Shown here: in pieces, positions 19,495 through 26,614 of the stretch
Numbering within the stretch: position 1 is the stretch's first letter
Layout: every line of letters begins with the position of its first letter
Assembly (NCBI RefSeq): GCF_009498035.1
Contig: NZ_CP034550.1
Span: forward strand, 9,796,001 to 9,860,000
From: Saccharothrix syringae
GTDB taxonomy: Bacteria; Actinomycetota; Actinomycetes; Mycobacteriales; Pseudonocardiaceae
Direction: 5' to 3'
DNA length: 64,000 nt
The notes under the pieces: model-generated
Database searches by the model: none
What the model was told of the DNA's origin: nothing
Seen by the model: the letters and a program-made list of their open reading frames with translations, nothing else
Translations under genes and position numbers: made by a program

Positions 19495-19788
19495 GGGAAG
19501 GCGTGAGGCTCGCTGCCCGCTTCGAGCGCTCACCTGGGCAAGGCGCAGGGCTCGCCGCCCGCTTCGGGCCCTCACCTGGGCAAGGCGCAGGACTCGCCGT
19601 CCGTTTCGGGCGCTCACTTGGGCAAGGCGCAGGACTCACTGCCCGCTTCGAGCGCTCACCCGAGCAGGGCGCAGGACTTGCTGCCCGCTTCGAGCCCTCA
19701 CCCGAGCAGGGCGCAGGACTTGCTGCCCGCTTCGAGCCCTCACTCGGGCAAGGCGCAAAGCTCGCCGCCTCCTTCGGGCGTTCCCCTC
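19495..19788. repeat. 42-bp tandem repeat array (about 7 copies)
   Basis: Units begin at 19495, 19536, 19578, 19620, 19662, 19704 and 19746, with a partial copy at 19789. The consensus starts GGGCAAGGCGCAGGACTCG and ends TTCGNGCNCTCACCT. The first unit is 41 bp and the last full one 43 bp; the rest are 42 bp (14 codons) with a few substitutions each. The array lies directly downstream of the 52-aa ORF, whose end (ACTCGGGCAAGGCGTAAAAC) matches a unit boundary (ACTCGGGCAAGGCGCAAAGC) at 18 of 20 bases. The array therefore appears to have grown out of the gene's 3' end. Confidence 0.9.
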
Positions 19789-19842
19789 GGGCAAGGCGCG
19801 GAAGAGCGCGCCGGGACGGGCGTTTCGCCGTCCGCCCCGGCG

Positions 19843-19944
19843 GCGCGTCAGATCCCGCCGTGCACCGGACCCCGCAGCGCGTCAGATCCGGCAGCGCACC
19901 ACATCCTGTGGCGCGTCAGAGCACCCGGATCAGAGCACCCGAAC
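19843..19944. repeat. 34-bp spaced repeat, 3 copies
   Basis: GCGCGTCAGA recurs at 19843, 19877 and 19911, exactly 34 bp apart; the first two copies extend to GCGCGTCAGATCC. The rest of each unit is diverged. It sits just past the 42-bp array and touches the 3' end of the cold-shock gene (stop at 19930), so it forms that gene's 3' flank. Confidence 0.6.
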
Positions 19945-20133
19945 CGCGAGGGCCTGCGGCCCCTTCGGCCCCTCACCGATCTCGAACTCCACCGGCTGGT
20001 TGTCCGGGATGCCGTGGAAGGCGTAACCCTGGACCTCGGAGTGGTGCACGAACAGGTCAGCCCCACCACCCGAAGGGGTGATGAAGCCAAAACCCTTGGT
20101 GCCGTTGAACCACTTGATGGTGCCCTGGGTCAT
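19930..20133 (-). CDS. Cold shock domain protein (CspA family)
   Basis: A 67-residue single-domain RNA/ssDNA-binding protein. It carries the RNP motifs KGFGFI and DLFVHH within [18 protein letters not shown] and [15 protein letters not shown], and ends [13 protein letters not shown]. It acts as an RNA chaperone. GGAG lies 9 bases upstream of the ATG, and the ATG overlaps the stop of the 87-aa gene upstream (ATGA), so the two are translated as a pair. Confidence 0.97.
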   Translation of the reverse strand: MTQGTIKWFNGTKGFGFITPSGGGADLFVHHSEVQGYAFHGIPDNQPVEFEIGEGPKGPQALAVRVL

Positions 20134-20393
20134 GGCCGTGCTCCTTCGGTTGACCGGAATGCGCCCGGCGCATCGCGGTGGGGGCTGGTCGCGTCCTGCG
20201 CCGCGGCGTCCGGTTGCCGGCCGGAGAGGCCCAGCATGGACAGCAGTTCCCGGCAGTCGCCGACGTCGAGCGAGTGGTCCGCCACCGTGCGGGCGGCCTG
20301 GCGCCGCTGCACCGCCTCCGCGCGGTCCGCGACCGCGCGGGCCTCGGTGAAACCGACCGAAGTGGTGTGGGCGGGTCGTCCGAACTGGGTCAT
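20130..20393 (-). CDS. 87-residue conserved-type hypothetical protein coupled to the cold shock gene
   Basis: A small soluble protein. The N-terminus is [15 protein letters not shown]; the central helices are [37 protein letters not shown]; the tail is polar. It has a single Cys in [11 protein letters not shown]. It overlaps the cold-shock start by 4 bp, which strongly supports that it is translated. No domain recognised. A role linked to cold-shock protein expression is only inferred from position. Confidence 0.7.
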   Translation of the reverse strand: MTQFGRPAHTTSVGFTEARAVADRAEAVQRRQAARTVADHSLDVGDCRELLSMLGLSGRQPDAAAQDATSPHRDAPGAFRSTEGARP

Positions 20394-20601
20394 GGGTGTC
20401 CCCCGTGCGTGTCGGGGAGGAGTGGGACGAGCTGGTGGTCCGGCGACAAGCCGGTGCTCCCGTCTCCGGCCGGGAGACCACCGGACCGGACTGGATCAGG
20501 GGACCGCGTCGGCCGGGTGCCGAGCAACTGGTGCCCCAACCCGGCCGACTGTACCGCAGCGGACGCGGGCGTGGGCGGGTGCGACGCAGTACGGTTCCGG
20601 C

Positions 20602-20829
20602 ATGGCGGAAGAATCCGGTGGTCCCGCCCTCGCGCCCACGCTGGCCGAGTGGCTGAGGGCGCGCGAGGAGACCAACCAGCACCTGGACGGGGCGACCCCG
20701 CCGATCGACGCCCCGTGGGTGCAGCGGCTCGCCGACCTGCTGGCCACCGAGCGGTCGTGGCAGGACCAGTACACCGACCTCATCGCCCTCGGCAGCAGCG
20801 GCGGCCGGTTCCCGTCGTCCAACCGCTGA
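20602..20829 (+). CDS. 75-residue hypothetical protein
   Basis: A short frame from ATG 20602: [23 protein letters not shown], then [44 protein letters not shown]. It is soluble, with two amphipathic helices, no Cys and no signal. The third-position GC pattern looks coding, but the ribosome-binding site is weak (GGTTCCGGC). Unknown function; it may be transcribed divergently from the cold-shock pair. Confidence 0.5.
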   Translation: MAEESGGPALAPTLAEWLRAREETNQHLDGATPPIDAPWVQRLADLLATERSWQDQYTDLIALGSSGGRFPSSNR

Positions 20830-20924
20830 CCGGAAGTACGACGTCCCGACCGCACCATCGGCTGCCCGGATCCCGGCCCCCGGACCGATGACCCGACCCG
20901 TGCCCAGGCGGCAGGCTCGCGGCC

Positions 20925-21539
20925 ATGACAACGCTCACCAGACCGCGGTGGACCGTGCCCACCGCGCTGATCCTGCTCGCCTTCGTGCCCGCCGTGGCGG
21001 GCGTGGTGCGGGTGGTCGACCTGGCCGGGGGCGAGGTCACGGCGGACAACAGCCGGTTCTTCGCCTCGCCGCTGCCGGTGCTGCTGCACGTCGTGGGCGC
21101 GACGGTCTACAGCGTCGTCGGCGCGTTCCAGTTCGTCCCCGGCCCGCGCCGGTCGGGGTGGCACCGCCGCGCGGGCCGGCTGCTCGTCCCTTGTGGACTG
21201 GTCGCCGCGTTGTCGGGGCTGTGGATGACCTTGTTCCACGAACTCCCGGCCATCGACGGCGACCTGCTGGGCTTCTTCCGCGTCGGGTTCGGGTCGTTCA
21301 TGGCCGTGGCCCTCGTCCTCGGCTTCACCGCGGTGCGCAGGCGGGACTACGCCTCCCACCGCGCCTGGATGACCCGCGCCTACGCGATCGGGCTCGGCGC
21401 GGGTTCGCAGGCCGTGGTGCTCGGCGGTTGGGCGCTCGTCGCCGCACCGCCCGGCGAGGTCGGGCACGCCCTGCTGATGGCGGCGGCCTGGGCGGTCAAC
21501 CTCGCCGTGGCCGAGTGGGTGGTGCGCCGGAGGTCATGA
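20925..21539 (+). CDS. DUF2306 family multi-pass membrane protein
   Basis: A 204-residue integral membrane protein with about five to six helices ([103 protein letters not shown]). The patterns [20 protein letters not shown] and [22 protein letters not shown] are typical of DUF2306. The conserved His residues could bind heme or metal, but no function is established. Confidence 0.88.
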   Translation: MTTLTRPRWTVPTALILLAFVPAVAGVVRVVDLAGGEVTADNSRFFASPLPVLLHVVGATVYSVVGAFQFVPGPRRSGWHRRAGRLLVPCGLVAALSGLWMTLFHELPAIDGDLLGFFRVGFGSFMAVALVLGFTAVRRRDYASHRAWMTRAYAIGLGAGSQAVVLGGWALVAAPPGEVGHALLMAAAWAVNLAVAEWVVRRRS

Positions 21540-22009
21540 GGCGTCGCGGGCGGCGCGCCGCCGTTCCCGCTCGGCCACCAGGCGCTGTTCGCGGCCCGCT
21601 GGCACGGGGACGTCTCCGGGTTCGCCGCACTGGGCCGCGCCCCGTACCCGGGGTTGCCGGATGGTGAGGTGGAGGAGTGCTGGACTACCCGCGACCCGTT
21701 GACCAGCGGGAACCGACCCGCGTCACCGAATGGCTGCGACGGGTCGCCCCGAACGCCGGCCCGTCGTTCCCCCTCGCCTGGCACCTGCCGGGCGCCGGGA
21801 CGTGGCCGACCACGGTCCCACCGCGCGGGTGCCCGGGAGCCGCACCGTCCGCTGCGACGGTCCCGGGCACGGCCTCTTCGCCGCCATGGCCGACCCGTGC
21901 GTCCCGTGCGTCATCGAGCACGCCGGCCGGTACGTCACCACGCGTGAGCTGCCACCCGTGAACACCACGTGCGAGTGATCTTTCCGGGCTCTTCCCGCGT
22001 TTGGCCCTC
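21540..22009. other. Gene-poor stretch, possible degenerate coding remnant
   Basis: A 470-bp region between the DUF2306 and VOC genes. Fragments in shifting frames look protein-like (for example LGHQALFAARWHGDVSGFAALGR at about 21565-21640, and VTEWLRRVAPNAGPSFPLAWHLP from about 21720) but none has a start, ribosome-binding site and full length. I read it as decayed coding sequence of unknown origin. Confidence 0.35.
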
Positions 22010-22414
22010 TCACGCCTTCGCTTCCGCGATGCGCAGGTAGTGCTCGTTGTACATCAGGCCCAGGACGTTGCCGAACGGGTCGAGCACCGAAGCGGTGACG
22101 TAGCCGGGACCGTGCTCGACCAGTTCGCGGTGGGGGGTGGCGCCCAGGGCGAGCAGGCGCTCCAGGCTCGCCCCGAGGTCGTCCACCGCCCAGTAGGTGA
22201 TCGGCCCGCCGCCGGTCCGGTCGCCCGTGGCGTACGCGGCGTCGAGGATGCCCAGCTCGTGCAGGAAGTCGCCGACCCGGAACTCCACGTACGCCGGGGT
22301 GCCCTCCTCGGGGCGCACGAAGTACGCCTCGATGCCCAGCACCTCGGCGTACCAGTCGCGGGCGGCGGCGACGTCGTCGGCGTAGTAGGTGATGGTGGTC
22401 ATGCCTCGCAACAT
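22010..22414 (-). CDS. VOC superfamily (glyoxalase/bleomycin-resistance-like) protein
   Basis: A 134-residue cytosolic protein with the two beta-alpha-beta-beta-beta halves of the vicinal-oxygen-chelate fold: TITYYADDVAAARDWYAEVLGIEAYF, and ITYWAVDDLGASLERLLALGATPHRELVEHGPGYVTASVLDPFGNVLGLMYN. Metal ligands may include His and Glu in this arrangement. ATG at 22414 has GGAAGGAA 8 bases upstream. It is divergent from the WYL-domain regulator, and a perfect inverted repeat lies between them, so it is the probable target. Confidence 0.9.
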   Translation of the reverse strand: MLRGMTTITYYADDVAAARDWYAEVLGIEAYFVRPEEGTPAYVEFRVGDFLHELGILDAAYATGDRTGGGPITYWAVDDLGASLERLLALGATPHRELVEHGPGYVTASVLDPFGNVLGLMYNEHYLRIAEAKA

Positions 22415-22460
22415 CGGTGGTTCCTTCCTCCGTGGGCTTCTGGGACCATCCTCCGAGTTG

Positions 22461-22483
22461 AAGTGCTCACCGGTTGAGCACTT
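22461..22483. promoter_or_regulatory. Perfect operator-like inverted repeat
   Basis: AAGTGCTCA (22461-22469), 5-bp spacer, TGAGCACTT (22475-22483). A perfect 9+9 dyad at the centre of the 95-bp gap between the divergent VOC and WYL-regulator genes. Probable binding site of the regulator encoded at 22510. Confidence 0.7.
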
Positions 22484-22509
22484 TTCCAGGACTCTTCCGA
22501 GGGGTTCCG

Positions 22510-23457
22510 ATGCGCGCCGACCGCCTGGTGGCAGCCCTGCTGTTCCTCCAGTCACGCCAACGGGTGACCGCCGGGGAGCTGGCGGCCGAGCTGGAGGTGT
22601 CCGTGGCCACCGCCCGGCGCGACCTGGAGGCGCTGTCGACCGCGGGCATCCCGGTGTACCCGCAACCCGGGCGCGGTGGCGGGTGGGCGCTGGTCGGCGG
22701 TGCGCGCACCGACCTGAGCGGTTTGTCGGCACCCGAGGCACGGGCGTTGTTCCTGCTCGTCGGCCCGGCCGCGGCCATCTCGGGCGAAGCCAGGGCGGCG
22801 CTGCGAAAACTGCTGCGCGCGCTGCCCGAGGGGTTCCGCGCCGACGCCGCGGCGGCCGCCGACGCGACCGTGGTCGATTCGGCGGGCTGGGGCGAACCGG
22901 ACCGGCGGCGCCCGGAGGTGGTCGAGCTGCTGCAACGCGCCGTGATCCACAGGCGGCGGGTGCGGCTCGCCTACGCCCGCCGGGCCGGCGAGGTGTCGGA
23001 GCGCCTGGTGGACCCGTGGGGCCTGGTCGACAAGGACGACACCTGGTACCTGGTCGCGGGCACGGAGCGGGGCCGGCGGACGTTCCGGGTGGACCGGGTC
23101 GTCTCGGCGGCGGAGACCGAGGAGGTCGCGACCCGCCCGGACGACTTCGTGCTGGCCGAGGCGTGGCGGGGAATCGTCGGCGAGGTGGAGGAGCTGAGAG
23201 CGCGGACGGAGGCAACCGTGCTGGTGGAGCCCAGGTACGTGTCCGTGCTGCGCTCCCAGTTCGGCCGCCACTGCGTGGTGGAGGGCGAGTCGGACGACGG
23301 CCGGGCACGGGTCCGGCTGGCCGCCCCCACACCACTGGACATCGCCCGCAACCTCGCCGGCTGGGGAGCGCAGTTGGACGTGGTCGCCCCCCGGTCGGTC
23401 CAACAAGAACTGGGGCGGCTCGGGGCAGAGCTGGTCGCCCGGTACGTCGAGCGGTGA
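22510..23457 (+). CDS. WYL-domain transcriptional regulator with DeoR-type HTH
   Basis: A 315-residue regulator. The N-terminal HTH (MRADRLVAALLFLQSRQRVTAGELAAELEVSVATARRDLEALSTAGIPVYPQPGRGGGW) is followed by the WYL ligand-binding domain (VIHRRRVRLAYARRAGEVSERLVDPWGLVDKDDTWYLVAGTERGRRTFRVDRV) and the WCX-like C-terminal extension. ATG at 22510 has GAGGGG 5 bases upstream; an upstream in-frame start at 22474 lies within the operator and is less likely. It is divergent from the VOC gene. WYL domains bind nucleic-acid-like ligands; the inducer here is unknown. Confidence 0.93.
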   Translation: MRADRLVAALLFLQSRQRVTAGELAAELEVSVATARRDLEALSTAGIPVYPQPGRGGGWALVGGARTDLSGLSAPEARALFLLVGPAAAISGEARAALRKLLRALPEGFRADAAAAADATVVDSAGWGEPDRRRPEVVELLQRAVIHRRRVRLAYARRAGEVSERLVDPWGLVDKDDTWYLVAGTERGRRTFRVDRVVSAAETEEVATRPDDFVLAEAWRGIVGEVEELRARTEATVLVEPRYVSVLRSQFGRHCVVEGESDDGRARVRLAAPTPLDIARNLAGWGAQLDVVAPRSVQQELGRLGAELVARYVER

Positions 23458-23527
23458 CGGTCGGGTGAGCAGTCGGCGCGTCCTGGTCGTACCTGCACGC
23501 GGACCGGCCCAGCACGGCGCCCCGCCC

Positions 23528-24457
23528 TCAGCGCGGCGCGTCCTGGTCGTGGCGCAGGTAGGTCAGCACGGCGCTGACCCGTCGGTGCAGGGTCGGTTCC
23601 TCGGCCAACCCCAACTTGGCGAACGTGGCGTTCACGTGTTTCTCCACAGTGGACTCGGCCAGTAACAACGCGCCGGCGATCGCCCGGTTGTTGCGCCCCT
23701 GCGCCATGTGCCGCAGCACGTCGAACTCGCGGGCGGTCAACCGGCTCAGCGGCGAATCGGCGGCCTGGGTGCGCCCGCGCAGCAGGATGTCGACGACCCG
23801 CGGGTCGATGGCCGAGCGCCCCGCCTGGACCTCCCGGATCGCCCCGAGGAGGTGGTCGAGGTCGCCCACCCGTTCCTTGAGCAGGTAGGCCAGCCCTTCG
23901 GTGCCGGCGTGGAACAGGGCGAACACGTAGGACTCGTCGGCGTGCTGGGACAGCACCACGACCCCGGTACCGGGGTGGGCGGCCCGGATGGCGTGCGCGG
24001 CGGTGATGCCCTCGGTGCGGTAGGCGGGCGGCATGCGGATGTCGGTGATCACCACGTCCGGCCGCAGGTCGTCCACGGCGCGCAGCAGCGCGTCGGCGTT
24101 CTCGACTGCGGCGAGCACCTCCACCTCGCCGGAGTCCTCCAGCAGCAGCCGGGTGCCCTCGCGGACCAGGTAGTGGTCCTCGGCCAGGACGACGCGCGGT
24201 GCGGTGCGATTGGGCGCAGTGCGATCGGGCGCAGTGCGATCGAACCCCGCGCGATCGAACCCCGCGCGATCAGACCCCGCGCGATCAGACCCCGCGCGAT
24301 CAGACCCCGCGCGATCAGACCCCGCGCGATCAGACCCCGCGCGATCAGACCCCGCGCGATCAGACCCCGCGCGATCAGACCCCGCGCGATCAGACCCGGC
24401 GCGATCGGGCGCAGCGCGATCAGGCACGGCGCGATCGGGCGCAGCGCGATCAGGCAC
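23528..24457 (-). CDS. NarL/LuxR-family response regulator with repetitive N-terminal extension
   Basis: A DNA-binding response regulator of 309 residues if read from GTG 24457. The receiver domain begins at about residue 90 (RVVLAEDHYLVREGTRLLLED; phospho-acceptor Asp in DVVITDIRMP; LSQHADESYVFALFHAGTEGLAYLLKERVGDL). A LuxR-type HTH ends the protein (LSRLTAREFDVLRHMAQGRNNRAIAGALLLAESTVEKHVNATFAKLGL). The first roughly 85 residues are pentapeptide repeats of the SDRAG/PDRAA type encoded by a 15-bp minisatellite. No ATG or GTG occurs between the repeat and the receiver domain, so translation probably runs through it. The GTG overlaps the kinase stop by 8 bp. Confidence 0.88.
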   Translation of the reverse strand: MPDRAAPDRAVPDRAAPDRAGSDRAGSDRAGSDRAGSDRAGSDRAGSDRAGSDRAGSDRAGSDRAGFDRAGFDRTAPDRTAPNRTAPRVVLAEDHYLVREGTRLLLEDSGEVEVLAAVENADALLRAVDDLRPDVVITDIRMPPAYRTEGITAAHAIRAAHPGTGVVVLSQHADESYVFALFHAGTEGLAYLLKERVGDLDHLLGAIREVQAGRSAIDPRVVDILLRGRTQAADSPLSRLTAREFDVLRHMAQGRNNRAIAGALLLAESTVEKHVNATFAKLGLAEEPTLHRRVSAVLTYLRHDQDAPR

Positions 24458-24460
24458 GGC
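24206..24460. repeat. 15-bp minisatellite, 17 units, at the kinase/regulator junction
   Basis: GCGAT recurs every 15 bp from 24206 to 24446 without a gap (17 units). Units starting at 24266 to 24371 are eight identical copies of GCGATCAGACCCCGC; the unit at 24386 has one mismatch, and the flanking units are more diverged. The 15-bp period keeps the response-regulator frame open whatever the copy number, and adds five residues per unit. The array spans the stop of the kinase gene and the start of the regulator. Confidence 0.97.
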
Positions 24461-26474
24461 TCTCCTCGGGGGCTGGCAGTTCGGCCTGCACGGTGGCACC
24501 GCCACCGGGGCTGCCGGTGACCTCCAGTGTCCCGCCGACGGCGTCGGCGCGGTCGAACAGGCCGGTCGGGAGCACGCCGTCGGGGAAGCCGACCCCGTCG
24601 TCGCGCACCTCGACGCGCAGCGAGTCGGCGGCGCGGGTGAGCCGGATGGACGCGCGGCTCGCCTCGGCGTGCTTGAGCACGTTGGTCAGGGCCTCGGACA
24701 CCAGGAAGTAGGCGGACTCCTCCACGGCCGGGGTGAACCGGGCGATCTCCAGCTCCGGTCCGACGTGGACGGCGACCGGGATGGGCGCGCGGCGGGCCCG
24801 GGAGCGGATGGCGGCGGCCAGGCCCTGGTCGGTGAGTTCGGGCGGGTGGATGCGGTGGGCCACCTCGCGCAGCGCCTCGATCACCCGGTAGACGTCCTCC
24901 TGCACCTCGCCCAGCAGGGGGTCGGCCCGCTCGGGCGCGCGGCGCAGTTGGTTGCGGGCCAGCCGCAGGCGGGTGACCGTGACGACCAGGTCCTGCTGGA
25001 TGCCGTCGTGCAGGTGGCGCTGGATGCGGCGCCGCTCGGCGTGCTGGGCGTGGATGATGCGGGCCCGCGACGCCTCCAGCTCCCGCGCCTGGCGCTCGAT
25101 CCGGGCCAGGTGGTCCGACAGCTGCGCGGTCAGCCCGATGTTGTGCACGGCCAGCGCGGCCTGCCTGGCCAGGGTCTCGACCAGCTCGCGGTCCGCCGCG
25201 GTCAGGCGTCCCTCGGTGCGGGGCCCGCACTCGATCACCCCCAGCGCGTCGTCGCGGTGCCGCAGTTCGACGCGCAGCTCGGGAGGCGCGTCGTCGACCT
25301 CGCCCGCGGTCCCGGTCGGCTGGTCGGCGGTGTCCAGGCTGACCCGCGCCCAGCGCAGGTCCAGGGCGTCGTGCAGGCTGCGGGCCAGCTCGGTGGCCAG
25401 CGCCCGCGGGTTGAACACCTGCTCCAGGGTGGCGCCGAAGCGGACCAGGAGTTCCTGCCCGGTGGGTCTGCGCCCGTACACCCACAGCGCCGCGGCCCTG
25501 GTCAGGCGGGCTCGCAGCGGCTCGGCGAGCAGCGTCGCGGCGATGGTGGCGGGCACCGCGAGGCCGACCGGCAGGTAGGCGCTCGCCGTCAGGCTCAGCA
25601 GGACGACCAGACCGACGCACCACAGCGCGATGACCAGCCACAGCCCCCGGTACCGGGTCGACCGCCGCACCTCGATGTCGACGTCCAGCATCCGGCGGTG
25701 GAGCGCGGCCAGCACCAGTGTGCCCGGCACCACGACCGTGGCCACCAGCACGAGCGCCACGCTCGCCCCGCTCCGCCCGGGCAGCAGGCTGGACAGCACC
25801 AGCGGCGCCGCCACCACCGCCGCGGTCAGCAGCGCGAGGCCGAGCAGCCAGCGCAGCTCCCGGCGCCGCTCCGCCGGCAGCAACGCGCAGCGCACGACCA
25901 GCAGCACCGGTCCGAGCAGGAACACCCACATGCCGACCGGGACGGGACCGAGCGGCAGCCGCGTGTCGGTGAGGGCGACGAGCACGTCCAGCGGCACCAG
26001 CAGCCAGAGCGGGCGCAGCACGAACCGCTCGTGGGCGAACCGGTACCGCCCGTCGGGCAGCAGGGCCAGCAGGTGGACGACCAGCACCACCAGCGTCGTC
26101 ATCAGGGCGCCGAACACGGCCCTCGGCAGGGGGTGCCCGGACCCGGGGCCGCCGATCACCGCGGGCGCGGCGAGGGCGAAGGCGATGACCACGGCGAACA
26201 GCGCGCTCGCGCCGACCATCCGGCGCGCCACCGGGTGCTCCCGCACGTGCCACCACGCGAACACGCCGACCAGGTGGCAGGGCAGCGGCCCGGCCAGGGC
26301 GACCGCCAGCGCCAGCGGGCCGTACGCCACCGGCGCCATGACCACCGAGCACCCGACGGCCGCCGCGCCCGCGACCGCCGCCGCCCACGTCCAGCGCGTC
26401 GGCGAGCGGTAGCTCCCCCCGCGACCGCTCGCCACGATTTCCCCGATCCCGCTTTCCATGGCTCCGATCGTCAC
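24450..26474 (-). CDS. Membrane sensor histidine kinase, NarL-partner type (HisKA_3)
   Basis: A kinase of about 674 residues. The N-terminal half has many hydrophobic helices (AAAVAGAAAVGCSVVMAPVAYG, and so on to about residue 300). A GAF-like region follows (about 340-450: LVRFGATLEQVFNPRALATELARSLHDAL to HNIGLTAQL). The phospho-acceptor His is in AERRRIQRHLHDGIQQDLV, and the ATPase N box/G box is FLVSEALTNVLKHAEAS and VRDDGVGFPDG. Start is GTG 26474 or ATG 26459; both have short-spaced CGGAG. It is co-transcribed with the regulator at 24457 and divergent from the secreted hydrolase-fold gene. Confidence 0.93.
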   Translation of the reverse strand: MTIGAMESGIGEIVASGRGGSYRSPTRWTWAAAVAGAAAVGCSVVMAPVAYGPLALAVALAGPLPCHLVGVFAWWHVREHPVARRMVGASALFAVVIAFALAAPAVIGGPGSGHPLPRAVFGALMTTLVVLVVHLLALLPDGRYRFAHERFVLRPLWLLVPLDVLVALTDTRLPLGPVPVGMWVFLLGPVLLVVRCALLPAERRRELRWLLGLALLTAAVVAAPLVLSSLLPGRSGASVALVLVATVVVPGTLVLAALHRRMLDVDIEVRRSTRYRGLWLVIALWCVGLVVLLSLTASAYLPVGLAVPATIAATLLAEPLRARLTRAAALWVYGRRPTGQELLVRFGATLEQVFNPRALATELARSLHDALDLRWARVSLDTADQPTGTAGEVDDAPPELRVELRHRDDALGVIECGPRTEGRLTAADRELVETLARQAALAVHNIGLTAQLSDHLARIERQARELEASRARIIHAQHAERRRIQRHLHDGIQQDLVVTVTRLRLARNQLRRAPERADPLLGEVQEDVYRVIEALREVAHRIHPPELTDQGLAAAIRSRARRAPIPVAVHVGPELEIARFTPAVEESAYFLVSEALTNVLKHAEASRASIRLTRAADSLRVEVRDDGVGFPDGVLPTGLFDRADAVGGTLEVTGSPGGGATVQAELPAPEESRA

Positions 26475-26614
26475 GCACTCCGGTCGTTGTCACCAGCAGG
26501 GCAGCCTGGTGTGTGGATGGCGGAAAACCTCCATTCGACAGCAAGGCCCACCGGGTGTTTCCCCGAGCCACGACACGGGACGGTTGACGGGCAACAACTC
26601 CCGAGGAGGAAAAA

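Noticed and set aside
19495..19788. CRISPR array
   Set aside because: Tandem 42-bp units with no unique spacers.
19365..20081. Plus-strand frame reading the 42-bp repeats as 14-aa repeats (GLAARFERSPGQGA type)
   Set aside because: No ribosome-binding site, starts inside the 52-aa ORF in another frame and runs antisense into the cold-shock gene; the repeat is better treated as DNA-level.
24206..24460. CRISPR array
   Set aside because: Repeats are contiguous 15-mers without spacers; no cas genes nearby.
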